Part shown: positions 1-8,777 of the stretch, one piece after another
How the letters are laid out: each line of letters begins with the position of its first letter
Numbering within the stretch: the stretch's first letter is position 1
Assembly (NCBI GenBank): GCA_035654655.1
Contig: DASRWI010000038.1
Coordinates: forward strand, 17,668-81,667
DNA: 64,000 nt
Reading direction: 5' to 3'
Source: DASRWI01 sp035654655
GTDB taxonomy: Bacteria; Bacteroidota; Ignavibacteria; Ignavibacteriales; Ignavibacteriaceae
Position numbers and translations under genes: made by a program
Notes under the pieces: model-generated
What the model saw: the letters and a program-made list of their open reading frames with translations, nothing else
Told to the model about the DNA's origin: nothing
Databases searched by the model: none

Positions 1-962
1 TGTTCATAAAGGGGAAGTAAAACCTCTAAAATTGCTTTTTGTACTTCCATATCTCTATAAATTCTAAAGTATTGTTGACTAATATCAGGTAGTTTTTTAA
101 AAGGTAAAAGTACATTACTTTCCATTGATAACTGGTCAGCTTTTTTTAACTCAGCTACCTTATTCTTTAGCATATTTATTTGACTGTTAACCTTTTGATA
201 CTCCGGTGAGTTTTCGCTATATGTATTTTTATAAAGATTAGCCTGAACTTCAAGACTAGCTAACTGACTTTCAATTTCGGCTGCGGCTTTAAAAGCAACC
301 TCAAGCTGCGCCCCAAGCTCATAAATTCCGTATTTTTTTTGGAATTTATACAATGAATCTTCGGCAGCTGTTAAAATGGTGAGGTTTTCATTATATCTTT
401 GCTCAATAAATAACTTATTGCTATGTGCGTGCTGAATATTTAAGTAAATGCTTAAACTGTCTGCAAGCTTAACAAAATAATTTGCTATTTCTGCACTCAA
501 GTTTGGATTTTTATTAGTTACGTTTACTTCAATCATTCCAAATTCATTAGGAGAAAAATTCAAATCTCCTCTAAAAACTCTTATAACCTTATCAATGTTG
601 CCATCTTCAATTTCGTAATATTTAGCTAAGTTATATTTATGAATAACATTAGTAATTGAACCTCTGCTATTCAATAAACCCATCAACATATCTTCAGATG
701 TATTTCCACCGATACCTAAAAGTTTTGCACCAATTCCACCTGCCGAGGATTTGCCTCCAAGCAAACCAGACAATCCGCTTATTGAATTATCCGGAGGAAT
801 CATTACAGTGGCTGTTGAAGTATATAAGTTGGGCTGCATAAATGCATAAACGGAAATTAAAACGATTACTATAAGTAAGTTTATTATTATAAATTTTTTC
901 CATTTATAAAGAACATACAAGTAATCATTTAATCTTTTTCTTCCGGTAATTTCTGCTGGCAT
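1..962 (-). CDS. Wzz/GumC-like polysaccharide chain-length protein, partial (C-terminus outside window)
   Basis: Reading the minus strand from an ATG at 962 gives an open frame running off the left edge, about 320 residues. A cytoplasmic N-terminus of some 20 residues is followed by a transmembrane helix (about residues 20-42, rich in I/L/V). Then comes a periplasmic part with the Wzz-type opening YTSTATVMIPP, a Gly/Ser stretch, and a long helical coiled-coil section rich in E, K, Q and A. Family knowledge: such proteins control exopolysaccharide or O-antigen chain length with a Wzx/Wzy or ABC exporter in the inner membrane. It starts 4 bases after the stop of the upstream glycosyltransferase, so the two are probably one operon. 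The second membrane helix and any fused tyrosine kinase domain lie outside the window. Confidence 0.8.
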   Translation of the reverse strand, partial: MPAEITGRKRLNDYLYVLYKWKKFIIINLLIVIVLISVYAFMQPNLYTSTATVMIPPDNSISGLSGLLGGKSSAGGIGAKLLGIGGNTSEDMLMGLLNSRGSITNVIHKYNLAKYYEIEDGNIDKVIRVFRGDLNFSPNEFGMIEVNVTNKNPNLSAEIANYFVKLADSLSIYLNIQHAHSNKLFIEQRYNENLTILTAAEDSLYKFQKKYGIYELGAQLEVAFKAAAEIESQLASLEVQANLYKNTYSENSPEYQKVNSQINMLKNKVAELKKADQLSMESNVLLPFKKLPDISQQYFRIYRDMEVQKAILEVLLPLYE

Positions 963-966
963 ATTG

Positions 967-2154
967 CTATTTATGATTTATTTGTTGATAAAAATTCAAA
1001 TATTTTTTTTCTGTATTTTCAAAAGTAAATTTATGCATATTTAATTTAAGTAGCGCATATTTTTCTTTAGCTGCTGTAATATTTTGGCTAAAAAAAGTTA
1101 ATTTTTCTACTAAATCAGTTTCATTTTCAAACAGCAGGTCATTATCATAATTTAAGACTTCAGGCAATGCTCCTCTTTTAGAACCTAAAGGTAATGCTCC
1201 TGAAAAATAACCTTCCACTAAAGAAAGACCAAAAGTCTCATTATATCTGGATGGCGCAATAATGAATTTTGCTTTACTCATATAATCTAATACTTCATTT
1301 CTAGTCATTTTAGGCAATATTGAGTATCTATTTGTATTTGTAACTTTTAACAGATTTTCAATTTCTGATTTATAGTAACCTTCGCCAATCAAAATAAGTT
1401 TATAGTTTTTACACTTTTCAGAAAATTTATTGAATGCTTTAACAAGAATATCTACCCCCTTTCCATATTCAAAAGAACCTGCATAAAGTATAATATTAGA
1501 TTCTTCATTAAAGTCTTTTTCACCCTTTACAGGTATGAAGTTATTCAATACCTCTACTTTATTTTCACTTAAATTGAAATCATCTTTTACAATATTTTTA
1601 AGATAAGAAGAAGGAGTAGTAAAATAATCTACATATTTAGGGAGTGTTGTTTTTCTTAAAGAACTAAAGAAAAATCGTTTATTATTGGGATAATTTGCTC
1701 TTCTGCCAAGCATATAAAAATCGTGGAAAGTAAAAACAATCTTAGCTTTGGGATAAAAGTTTCTTAACTTTTTAATCATAGATATTATAGGAAATAATGC
1801 AAAATTCCCTGAGAAATGAATAACGTCTATAGTGGGAATATCATTCTTAATAATATCTAATTTTTTTAGTACTTCATTCTTTAACGCCAAAGAAAACTGA
1901 AGTTTTAAGTTTTCTTTAATTCCAAAATGTTTTCTTGCTATTCTATCTTTAATGAATTTCTGATGCTTATCTAATTTAATTCTTCTAATTTTCATATTAT
2001 TAACATATTCTATTGTATCATCACTCAGAGAATCAAAGGTTAGAACATTAAGATTATGATGTGAATTAGGAGCTTCAGCTAAAATCCGGGTTTGGACTTC
2101 AGTGCCGCCAATCTCATTTGGATGATAAAAAGTAGTTACTATTAATATGTTCAT
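967..2154 (-). CDS. Glycosyltransferase family 4 (GT-B fold)
   Basis: The 395-residue protein begins with the GT4 N-terminal strand and loop (MNILIVTTFYHPNEIGGTE), where the double Gly contacts the donor. It has the C-domain strand IILYAGSFEYGKG (about 222-234) and a late ESLxE-like helix region, NETFGLSLVEGYFSGALP (about 308-325). This layout is that of cytoplasmic retaining glycosyltransferases using nucleotide sugars. The sugar and acceptor cannot be read from sequence. It lies directly upstream of the Wzz-like gene with a 4-base gap, so a role in surface or exopolysaccharide synthesis is likely. The gene begins after a 336-base gap, which suggests it may be the first gene of the transcript. 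Confidence 0.87.
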   Translation of the reverse strand: MNILIVTTFYHPNEIGGTEVQTRILAEAPNSHHNLNVLTFDSLSDDTIEYVNNMKIRRIKLDKHQKFIKDRIARKHFGIKENLKLQFSLALKNEVLKKLDIIKNDIPTIDVIHFSGNFALFPIISMIKKLRNFYPKAKIVFTFHDFYMLGRRANYPNNKRFFFSSLRKTTLPKYVDYFTTPSSYLKNIVKDDFNLSENKVEVLNNFIPVKGEKDFNEESNIILYAGSFEYGKGVDILVKAFNKFSEKCKNYKLILIGEGYYKSEIENLLKVTNTNRYSILPKMTRNEVLDYMSKAKFIIAPSRYNETFGLSLVEGYFSGALPLGSKRGALPEVLNYDNDLLFENETDLVEKLTFFSQNITAAKEKYALLKLNMHKFTFENTEKKYLNFYQQINHK

Positions 2155-2490
2155 TAATTAAAAAATTAGATAAAAACCGATTTTTTAATATAATTTATAT
2201 GTTCTCAAATATCTATACTATTATTTAATTACAAAATGAGAAAAAAGTGACTAAAAAGGTTATTATTATTACTCAATTACTTGACATTATTTAGCTTTCT
2301 TTTTAATTTTTAAGAATAAAAAGGAATTAGTTTATAGACATTTTATCCTTTTTTTGTTAATTTTACCGTTCGTTATTTAAATATAGCTAGATTCTATTTG
2401 TAAATTGAAACTTTTTTAGAAGGAGATAGTTTATATAAGTATTGATACCGACTTTTTAGACAATGCCTTACAAAAGAAAGGAAAGCAGCG
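2155..2490. other. AT-rich divergent intergenic region
   Basis: This 336-base gap separates the minus-strand polysaccharide genes from the plus-strand gene at 2491, so it must hold promoters for both directions. A TTGACA hexamer is at 2281-2286, but no convincing -10 lies at the right distance. An AGAAGGAGA string near 2418 looks like a ribosome binding site, yet no start codon with a usable frame follows it. No gene or RNA was recognised here. Confidence 0.4.
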
Positions 2491-2739
2491 ATGAAAACAA
2501 TCAAGGGTAAAATTGAAAATCCTTTATCTGATTTGATAAGTGATGACATCTATGAGCTTTTGAGTTCTCAAGGTTTAATAGATGAAAAATCTGTTAGAGA
2601 TTATCAGATTAGAAAAAAGTTTAAGCAGTTAAGAGCAAGTAAAGTTTCTGCCGGTGATGCCATAGATGCAATCAGAGAAGAATATCCTTACTTGCAGTTT
2701 GACACAATAAGAAAAATTGTTTATCAGATTAGTAAGTAA
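2491..2739 (+). CDS. Small conserved-looking hypothetical protein, 82 residues
   Basis: Not recognised. The start ATG follows a purine-rich GAAAGGAAAGCAG stretch that can act as ribosome binding site. The product is charged and predicted mostly helical. An acidic N-terminal part (ISDDIYELLSSQGLIDEKS) is followed by a basic helix (IRKKFKQLRASKVSAG) and a C-terminal helix ending KIVYQISK. There is no signal peptide, membrane segment or cysteine, so it is probably cytoplasmic. The gene stands alone with a divergent promoter region before it and two hairpins after it. The amphipathic helices would suit a small nucleic-acid-binding or regulatory protein, but that is a guess. Confidence 0.65.
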   Translation: MKTIKGKIENPLSDLISDDIYELLSSQGLIDEKSVRDYQIRKKFKQLRASKVSAGDAIDAIREEYPYLQFDTIRKIVYQISK

Positions 2740-2778
2740 TATATTAGATTAGTTTCGATATTTTAATTTTGACTCTTT

Positions 2779-2802
2779 CAAGTGGTTCTCCCCTGCCACT
2801 TG
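2779..2802 (+). other. Hairpin upstream of the DUF3098-dprA pair
   Basis: CAAGTGG (2779-2785) and CCACTTG (2796-2802) form a 7-bp stem around a C-rich 10-nt loop. It lies 15 bases before a second, terminator-like hairpin. It may belong to the 3' end of the 82-residue gene transcript or to the leader of the next gene. Confidence 0.5.
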
Positions 2803-2817
2803 ATGGTAAACGAGTCG

Positions 2818-2857
2818 AGCCCGGTAATTCCCCATTATCGGGCTTTATTTTATTTTT
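2818..2857 (+). terminator. Rho-independent terminator (or leader attenuator)
   Basis: AGCCCGGTAAT (2818-2828) pairs with ATTATCGGGCT (2833-2843), with one G-T pair, around a TCCCC loop. A T-rich tail TTTATTTTATTTTT follows. It ends only 13 bases before the next start codon, so it could terminate the gene at 2491 or attenuate the DUF3098-dprA transcript. Confidence 0.7.
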
Positions 2858-2869
2858 AGGAAATTTATT

Positions 2870-3190
2870 ATGTCAAAAGTCGTTAGAAAAACTACAACTA
2901 CTCAAAGAGCTAATGCTCAAACATTGAGATCGAAACGTTATGTTAAGGTTTCAAGAGGTCCTATTTTCAATTTCTATATGAATAAAATGAACTATATCCT
3001 TCTTGGGATTGGGCTTATAGTTATTTTCCTTGGATTTTGGTTTATGAGCTTTGGTTCCTGGGATAGTTTTGCTTCTATGGATATTGCTCCTATCGTTTTA
3101 CTTTTAGGATATGCAGTTATAGTTCCTGCAGCTATTTTGTATAGAAAAAAATCAGTAATCGTAGAAGAAAAAACTGAAGTAGTTGAGTAA
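2870..3190 (+). CDS. DUF3098 family small membrane protein
   Basis: The 106-residue protein has a basic cytoplasmic N-terminus (about 1-38, many T, R, K) and two membrane helices. These are about 40-62 (NYILLGIGLIVIFLGFWFMS) and about 72-91 (IAPIVLLLGYAVIVPAAILY), with a short acidic tail. The pattern of a first helix from an N-Y-I-L-L motif, a short loop and the A-P-I-V-L-L-L-G-Y helix is that of DUF3098, a Bacteroidota-group inner membrane family of unknown function often near cell-division or competence genes. The start codon follows TTTAGGAAATTTATT, with AGGA as a modest ribosome binding site. Its last 8 bases overlap the dprA start, so translation of the two is probably coupled. Confidence 0.8.
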   Translation: MSKVVRKTTTTQRANAQTLRSKRYVKVSRGPIFNFYMNKMNYILLGIGLIVIFLGFWFMSFGSWDSFASMDIAPIVLLLGYAVIVPAAILYRKKSVIVEEKTEVVE

Positions 3191-4301
3191 ATTAGATTTT
3201 GATGACCTGGTTCTCCTTCGTCTTCTGCTATCTGTTGAAGGAATAGGCAGTAGTAAGATTCGAAATTTACTTTCCCGTTTTAAAAAATTAAAAAATATTT
3301 TTGAAGCTGATACTCATTCTTTGACAAACACTGAAGGTATCAGCACTAATTTGGCTTCCCGAATAATTTCTTCCAGAAAAAATAAATCCCAACTTTCTTC
3401 TTTAATTGAAAATGAACTTAAACAGCTTTCTGCTATTAACGCAAGAGTTATTACTGTTTGGGATACTGAGTTTCCTCCATTGTTAAAAAAAATCTATGAC
3501 CCTCCGTTAATCCTTTACATTAAAGGAGAATTAATTGAGCAAGATAATTACTCCATTTCAATTGTCGGTACAAGAATGCCAACTAATTACGGCAAAGTAC
3601 AGGCTGAAAGGTTATCCGGGGATTTAGCTTCCCAGGGAATTACCATAGTAAGTGGATTAGCAAGAGGAATAGATTCTATTGCACATTACTCAGCGTTAAA
3701 AAATAATGGAAGAACTGTTGCTGTCATTGGTTCAGGATTGGATGTAATATATCCACCAGAAAATAAAAAATTACTTGAAGAAATATCAACAAAGGGAGCA
3801 GTAATTTCTGAATTCCCTCTTGGCACTCAGCCTGATGCAATGAATTTTCCAAAAAGAAATAGAATTATTGCAGGTATTTCTTTAGGCTGCATTGTAATTG
3901 AAACTGCAGTTACCGGTGGTGCTTTGCAGACAGCTGAACATTCTCTTGATCAAGGTAAAGAAGTTTTTGCGGTCCCAGGTAATCTTGGAATAAGGCAATC
4001 TGAAGGAACTAATAAGCTAATCCAAAAATGTGAAGCAAAGCTTGTAACATCTGCTGAGGATGTATTGGTTGAACTTGAATTAAAGCTAAAACCCATAATA
4101 AATAAGAACGTTAAACTTCCTGAAGATTTAAATTTATTCGAAGAAAAAATAATTAATGCTTTATCAGCAGAACCTTTACAAATTGATAAAATTGCCTCAT
4201 TAACAAACCTTAGCACATCAGACTGCCTGGTTCATTTACTAACCTTGGAATTCAAAGGTTTAATAAAACAACTACCCGGTAAAGTCTTTTCAAGATTATA
4301 A
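3183..4301 (+). CDS. dprA: DNA processing protein DprA/Smf
   Basis: The 372-residue protein has the DprA order. A SAM/HhH-like N-terminal region (LLSVEGIGSSKIRNLL, about 10-26) comes first. The Rossmann-like core runs about 110-300 with SIVGTRMPTNYGK, VSGLARGIDSIAH, FPKRNRIIAG and AVPGNLGIRQSEGTN. A winged-helix C-terminus runs about 310-372. DprA protects incoming single-stranded DNA and loads RecA during natural transformation. The start is a TTG at 3183, overlapping the end of the DUF3098 gene by 8 bases. The codon just upstream in frame is a stop, so no earlier start exists. No terminator was seen in the 72 bases after it. Confidence 0.95.
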   Translation: MSKLDFDDLVLLRLLLSVEGIGSSKIRNLLSRFKKLKNIFEADTHSLTNTEGISTNLASRIISSRKNKSQLSSLIENELKQLSAINARVITVWDTEFPPLLKKIYDPPLILYIKGELIEQDNYSISIVGTRMPTNYGKVQAERLSGDLASQGITIVSGLARGIDSIAHYSALKNNGRTVAVIGSGLDVIYPPENKKLLEEISTKGAVISEFPLGTQPDAMNFPKRNRIIAGISLGCIVIETAVTGGALQTAEHSLDQGKEVFAVPGNLGIRQSEGTNKLIQKCEAKLVTSAEDVLVELELKLKPIINKNVKLPEDLNLFEEKIINALSAEPLQIDKIASLTNLSTSDCLVHLLTLEFKGLIKQLPGKVFSRL

Positions 4302-4430
4302 TTTTTAATAAATTTCCCCTTTGCAAGATATCACACATCTAAATTTATTTAGACTCAGGTTATATGGATAATTATGATAATTCTTTATAACTTAGAAGAA
4401 CATATTAATGTTTTTACAAAAGGAGTTAAA

Positions 4431-4919
4431 ATGTATAATTCTAGAAAGTTCCCGGCAATCATTTTAATCTTAGTTCTCTTTTTATTTGTTGGATGTGAAA
4501 AAAAGGTTGAAAAACCAATAAATCAAACAGATACAACTAAAGGGCAGGTGGATACAATAACTGCAAACGGAAAAGTGGATAGCACAGCAATAAAAGATTC
4601 AATAGCAAAAGCTCAACAATTTGTCGGTACCTGGACAGGTTCATTTGAAGGAAGAAATGCTACCTTAAAAATTACTCAGCAGAATGGTGATGAATTTAAA
4701 GGTAACATCTCTATAAAATACCGTGAAGCAATTAATCAGCAAGTTAGCGGCAAAATTGATCGTGAGAAAAAAAGATTTACAATGAGAGATTTAGCTCATG
4801 CCAGAACTATGGGAACTTATTCAGGCAAGTTAAATGATGATTTTACTAAGATGTCTGGAACATTTACAATGACAGCAGAAAAGACATCTGTTAGTTTCAA
4901 TTTAAGCAAAAAAAAATAA
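4431..4919 (+). CDS. Putative lipoprotein, about 162 residues
   Basis: The frame opens at 4374, but the ATG at 4431 is preferred. It has an AAAGGAG ribosome binding site 6 bases upstream, and from it a proper lipoprotein signal follows: basic start, hydrophobic core ILILVLFLF and lipobox LFVGC, with the acylated Cys at residue 22. A Thr/Asp/Lys-rich linker (about 25-62) then leads to a compact domain (about 65-162) beginning FVGTWTGSFEGRNATLKIT. That opening resembles small lipocalin-like or beta-sandwich periplasmic domains. Function is unknown. The PEGA lipoprotein gene follows after 10 bases, so the two are likely co-transcribed. Confidence 0.8.
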   Translation: MYNSRKFPAIILILVLFLFVGCEKKVEKPINQTDTTKGQVDTITANGKVDSTAIKDSIAKAQQFVGTWTGSFEGRNATLKITQQNGDEFKGNISIKYREAINQQVSGKIDREKKRFTMRDLAHARTMGTYSGKLNDDFTKMSGTFTMTAEKTSVSFNLSKKK

Positions 4920-4929
4920 GGATTAAACT

Positions 4930-5658
4930 ATGAAAAAAATATATCTACTACTATCAGTAGTTCTTGCATTTATATTAGCATCTTGCGATGCTACAACAGA
5001 CCCATCCCCTGCTACTACAACAGGCAGCATTTTTGTTCAATCTGATCCATCAGGAGCAATTATAAAAGTTGATGGAATAAGCACAGGTAAAACTACTCCT
5101 GATAGTGTTGTTAATGTAGCAACCGGTAATCACGAAATTACCTTATCATTAGATGGATATGCAGATACTACAATCACTGTTAATGTACGAGAAGGAATGT
5201 TAACATCTCCGGCTCCCATTACTTTACGTTCAACCATTACTGTCACAAAATTTGGACCTGTTAGAATTTATGAATCTTATGGAACATCAGCTTCACAACC
5301 AAGTGGTTTAATTTTATCTACTGGTGAAGCTGTAAGTAGTTCTAATACTTCTGCAACCATTTATTATCATTCAACTGCCGGTGGTACTTATGAAATTACC
5401 GGAGCTCCTGGCAAGACAGTTAAATTTAATGTTGGTCCAAGTAACAGCTTAGAAGATGGTCAGGATTCTCCATTGGCAACCAGTAGCTGGACAAGCACAA
5501 TGCCAGATAGACCTGACAAATATTATTTCATTTATGATAATGATTTGCATTATACTAAATTCAAAGTTGTAAATTTTGGTGGCGGTACTATTGGTGCTCC
5601 TGCATGGGTTGAAGTTGAATATTATTATAATACAACAGTAAACGATAGAAGATTCTAA
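4930..5658 (+). CDS. PEGA-domain lipoprotein
   Basis: The 242-residue product has a lipoprotein signal with lipobox ILASC (Cys19), so it is probably membrane-anchored in the periplasm or on the surface. Residues about 33-100 form a PEGA domain: GSIFVQSDPSGAIIKVDGIS, then TGNHEITLSLDGYADTTITV. PEGA is a small beta-sandwich common in surface proteins. The remaining 140 residues are rich in S, T, G and Y and look all-beta, with no named family recognised. It begins 10 bases after the preceding lipoprotein gene and is followed by a strong terminator at 5681, so it closes the operon. Confidence 0.82.
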   Translation: MKKIYLLLSVVLAFILASCDATTDPSPATTTGSIFVQSDPSGAIIKVDGISTGKTTPDSVVNVATGNHEITLSLDGYADTTITVNVREGMLTSPAPITLRSTITVTKFGPVRIYESYGTSASQPSGLILSTGEAVSSSNTSATIYYHSTAGGTYEITGAPGKTVKFNVGPSNSLEDGQDSPLATSSWTSTMPDRPDKYYFIYDNDLHYTKFKVVNFGGGTIGAPAWVEVEYYYNTTVNDRRF

Positions 5659-5680
5659 TTCGAATAATAATTTCTTTAAA

Positions 5681-5709
5681 AAGGCATCTGATTTTCAGAT
5701 GCCTTTTTT
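5681..5709 (+). terminator. Rho-independent terminator
   Basis: AAGGCATCTGA (5681-5691) and TCAGATGCCTT (5695-5705) form a perfect 11-bp stem with a TTT loop, followed by a T-run. It lies 22 bases after the stop of the PEGA lipoprotein gene. Confidence 0.92.
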
Positions 5710-5730
5710 GTTTTAAAATGTCACTATTAC

Positions 5731-5747
5731 GCAAATCTCCGATTTGC
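5731..5747. repeat. Short palindrome shared with 24739-24755
   Basis: GCAAATCTCCGATTTGC is a 7-bp inverted repeat around TCC. Its exact reverse complement occurs at 24739-24755 in another intergenic region, so it is a dispersed short palindrome rather than a local terminator. It lies in the uvrA upstream region. Confidence 0.6.
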
Positions 5748-5847
5748 CTTATTCCAATGCATTTTTCCCAATATCTACCAAATTTTTAAACATCTTAGCA
5801 TTCCTTTTTTTATTACTTTAGATGTTTAAATTAAAATGATGCGGTAA

Positions 5848-8625
5848 ATGAAGATAAACGGTAAGCAAATAGAGCGTAAAATTGTTGTTAAGGGTGCAAG
5901 AGAACATAATTTAAAAAACCTCAGTTTTGAAATCCCTCGAAATAAATTAATTGTATTTACAGGAGTTTCCGGAAGCGGAAAATCATCCCTGGTTTTCGAT
6001 ACCATCTATGCTGAAGGGCAGCGTAGATATGTAGAAAGTTTGTCCGCATATGCTCGTCAATTCCTTGAAAGAATGAATAAACCTGATGTTGACCTTATTC
6101 AAGGTATCAGTCCTGCAGTTGCTATTGAGCAGAAAACAGGTTCAAGAAACTCCCGTTCAACAGTTGGAACTACTACAGAAATTTATGATTATCTCAGATT
6201 ACTATTTGCCCGTATAGGTAAAACTATTTGTTTTAATTGCGGAAAAGTTGTTGTTAAAGCATCTACCACTACTGTAATAAATTTTCTTGAAGAACAGGAA
6301 GATGGTGCAAAATTTTATTTAACCTTCCCTCTTCATTTCCACGAAGGACGTTCACTTCAGGAGGAATTAGATTTACTTAAGAAAAGAGGTTTCTTTAGAA
6401 TATTATTTAAAGATAAAATGTATGACCTCAACGAAGAAAAAGTAAATGCAAAAAATAAAAAAGATGTTAAAGTTATAATTGAAAGATTTAAAGTAACCAA
6501 AGGCTCGATGCGTGAAAAGCTTGCAGATTCAGTTGAAGTTACTTTTAAAGAAGGTGAAAACAGATTAATACTTGTAAATGCTGATGATTTATCAGAAAAA
6601 GAATTTAATAAATTTTATGAATGCTGTGGAATAAAATACGAAGAGCCTGAACCAAGATTTTTTTCTTTCAATAATCCATTTGGTGCTTGTCCTGTTTGTC
6701 AGGGATTTAGCAAGACAATGGGTATTGATATGAACCTGGTAATTCCAAATCCAAATTTAACAATCACTGAAGGAGCAATTGCTCCATGGCGTTCGGTTAA
6801 GTACAGTAGTTATATGCGGGACCTTATTCGCAGTGCTCCTAAATATAACATTCCAATCAATGTTCCATTTAAAGAAATTCCTGAAAAAACAGTTGAGTTG
6901 ATTAAAAAAGGAGCTACCGGTTTTACAGGATTAGAAAAATATTTCGGAATTCTTCAAGAAAGCACTTACAAAATGCATATCCGTATTCTCCTTAGCAGAT
7001 ATAGAGGATATACATTATGCACTGCCTGCAAAGGTTCACGATTAAGAAGAGAAGCTTTACAAGTAAAAATTCAGGACCATTCAATTTTTGATATTGTAAA
7101 ATTACCTATCCAAGACTCCTTAACCTTTTTCAAAAATCTTGTAGTATCTGAATATGATATGATGGTTGGTGAAAGAGTTCTTAATGAAATTATAAAAAGA
7201 TTAACCTTCCTTAACAATGTTGGTATTGGATATTTAACTTTAGATAGATTGAGCAGCACATTATCTGGTGGTGAAACTCAAAGAATAAATTTGGCGACAT
7301 CTTTAGGTTCAGCTTTAGTTGGGACATTATATGTTCTCGACGAACCTAGCATCGGACTTCATCCAAGAGACAATGACAGGCTTATTGGAATATTAAAAAA
7401 CCTTAGGGATATTGGTAATACTGTATTAGTTGTTGAACACGATCCTGAAATGATGAAAGAAGCTGATATACTTGTAGATATGGGTCCTAAAGCTGGAGTT
7501 GAAGGGGGAGAAATTGTTGCAATGGGTACAGTTCAGGAAGTGATGGATAATGAAAATTCTCTAACAGGAAAATTCTTATCAGGAGAAATAAAACTTCCCA
7601 TTCCCTCTAAGAGAAGATTGAATAGAACCAAAGAAATTAAAATAATTGGAGCAAAAGAAAACAATTTAAAAAATATTGATGTAAATATTCCTTTAAACAA
7701 ATTTGTTGTTGTTACGGGAGTAAGCGGTTCAGGAAAGAGTACACTTGTCCACGATGTTTTATATGCCGGGATTGCAAAGTACATTGGAATGTCGCCAAAC
7801 AAAATAGGTGACTTTGATGAAATAATTGGTTCAGAACAAATTGATGAAATTGAAATAGTTGACCAGTCACCGATTGGAAAATCACCTCGTTCAAATCCAA
7901 TAAGTTATATAAAAGCTTATGAACTTATAAGAGAATTATTTGCATCAACACATCAGGCAAGAGCAAGAGGATATAAGCCGGGATATTTTTCCTTCAACGT
8001 ACCAGGTGGAAGATGCGAAACTTGTCAGGGAGATGGCTATATAAAAGTTGAAATGCAGTTTCTTGCCGACTTATATCTTGAATGTGAAGATTGTAAAGGT
8101 ACACGCTTTAAAAAAGAAATCCGTGAAATTACTTATCGCGGGAAAAATCTTATTGAAGTACTGGATATGCAGGTGGACCAGGCAATTGAATTTTTCAAGG
8201 GTGATGATAAAATAGTAAAGTATCTAAATCTATTATCACAAGTAGGACTTGGTTACATAAAGCTTGGACAACCATCAAATACATTATCAGGTGGTGAAGC
8301 TCAAAGAATAAAATTAGCCAGTCATCTTACTTCACAAAGTGAAAAAAGACACGTATTATTTATATTTGATGAACCCACAACAGGTTTGCATTTTAGCGAT
8401 ATTGGTAAACTGTTAGATTGCTTTAATTTGTTGATAGAAAAAAATAACTCAGTAGTAATTATTGAGCATAATCTTGAAGTAATAAAATACGCTGACCACG
8501 TAATAGATTTAGGTCCAGAAGCAGGCGCAAAAGGCGGACAAATAGTAGCGGAAGGAACTCCGGAAGATATAATTGAAAATGAAAATTCAATTACAGGAAA
8601 ATATTTAAGACCTTATTTAGAATAA
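5848..8625 (+). CDS. uvrA: Excinuclease ABC subunit A
   Basis: The 925-residue protein is a full-length UvrA, the damage-sensing ATPase of nucleotide excision repair that loads UvrB onto lesions. Two ABC modules are visible. The first has Walker A GVSGSGKSS (about 39) with the UvrA motif YAEGQRRYVESLSAYARQFL, signature LSGGETQR (about 471) and DEPSIGLHPRD. The second has GVSGSGKST (about 622), signature LSGGEAQR (about 813) and DEPTTGLHFSD. A zinc module with CETCQGDG and CEDCKG is at about 722-755. No overlap with neighbours exists. It ends in a convergent region packed with palindromic repeats. Many Bacteroidota carry a second uvrA; which copy this is cannot be told here. Confidence 0.96.
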   Translation: MKINGKQIERKIVVKGAREHNLKNLSFEIPRNKLIVFTGVSGSGKSSLVFDTIYAEGQRRYVESLSAYARQFLERMNKPDVDLIQGISPAVAIEQKTGSRNSRSTVGTTTEIYDYLRLLFARIGKTICFNCGKVVVKASTTTVINFLEEQEDGAKFYLTFPLHFHEGRSLQEELDLLKKRGFFRILFKDKMYDLNEEKVNAKNKKDVKVIIERFKVTKGSMREKLADSVEVTFKEGENRLILVNADDLSEKEFNKFYECCGIKYEEPEPRFFSFNNPFGACPVCQGFSKTMGIDMNLVIPNPNLTITEGAIAPWRSVKYSSYMRDLIRSAPKYNIPINVPFKEIPEKTVELIKKGATGFTGLEKYFGILQESTYKMHIRILLSRYRGYTLCTACKGSRLRREALQVKIQDHSIFDIVKLPIQDSLTFFKNLVVSEYDMMVGERVLNEIIKRLTFLNNVGIGYLTLDRLSSTLSGGETQRINLATSLGSALVGTLYVLDEPSIGLHPRDNDRLIGILKNLRDIGNTVLVVEHDPEMMKEADILVDMGPKAGVEGGEIVAMGTVQEVMDNENSLTGKFLSGEIKLPIPSKRRLNRTKEIKIIGAKENNLKNIDVNIPLNKFVVVTGVSGSGKSTLVHDVLYAGIAKYIGMSPNKIGDFDEIIGSEQIDEIEIVDQSPIGKSPRSNPISYIKAYELIRELFASTHQARARGYKPGYFSFNVPGGRCETCQGDGYIKVEMQFLADLYLECEDCKGTRFKKEIREITYRGKNLIEVLDMQVDQAIEFFKGDDKIVKYLNLLSQVGLGYIKLGQPSNTLSGGEAQRIKLASHLTSQSEKRHVLFIFDEPTTGLHFSDIGKLLDCFNLLIEKNNSVVIIEHNLEVIKYADHVIDLGPEAGAKGGQIVAEGTPEDIIENENSITGKYLRPYLE

Positions 8626-8659
8626 TTAGTAGTGTCGTTGTGAGAGACCAAAAGCGAAG

Positions 8660-8714
8660 GGTCTTCGAGTGGTTTTCGATCCGAATTCGGAGAGAAAAAT
8701 GTATCGAAGTGACC
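8660..8714. repeat. Dispersed imperfect palindrome, family 1, copy 1
   Basis: GGTCTTCGAGTGGTTTTC on the left arm and GAAAAATGTATCGAAGTGACC on the right arm form an imperfect inverted repeat about 55 nt long. Related copies sit at 18930-18979 and 43567-43617, always just after a plus-strand gene stop. Confidence 0.75.
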
Positions 8715-8745
8715 TGAGCAAAAAAGGATGTGTTATTGCGTTTAA

Positions 8746-8765
8746 CCCATGACTTTAGTCGTGGG
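8746..8765. repeat. Stem-loop repeat, family 2 (CCCAYGA...TCGTGGG)
   Basis: CCCATGACTTTAGTCGTGGG is a 20-nt near-palindrome. It matches the stem-loops at 39273, 39315, 47111 and 49124. Such C/G-capped stem-loops resemble REP elements moved by IS200-like RAYT transposases; no such gene is in the window. Confidence 0.7.
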
Positions 8766-8777
8766 ATATTAAATGCA

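Noticed and set aside
2281..2309. Sigma70-type promoter with TTGACA at 2281
   Set aside because: The -35-like box is perfect but the sequence at 17 bases (TAATTT) is a poor -10, and other evidence points to TAnnTTTG promoters in this organism.
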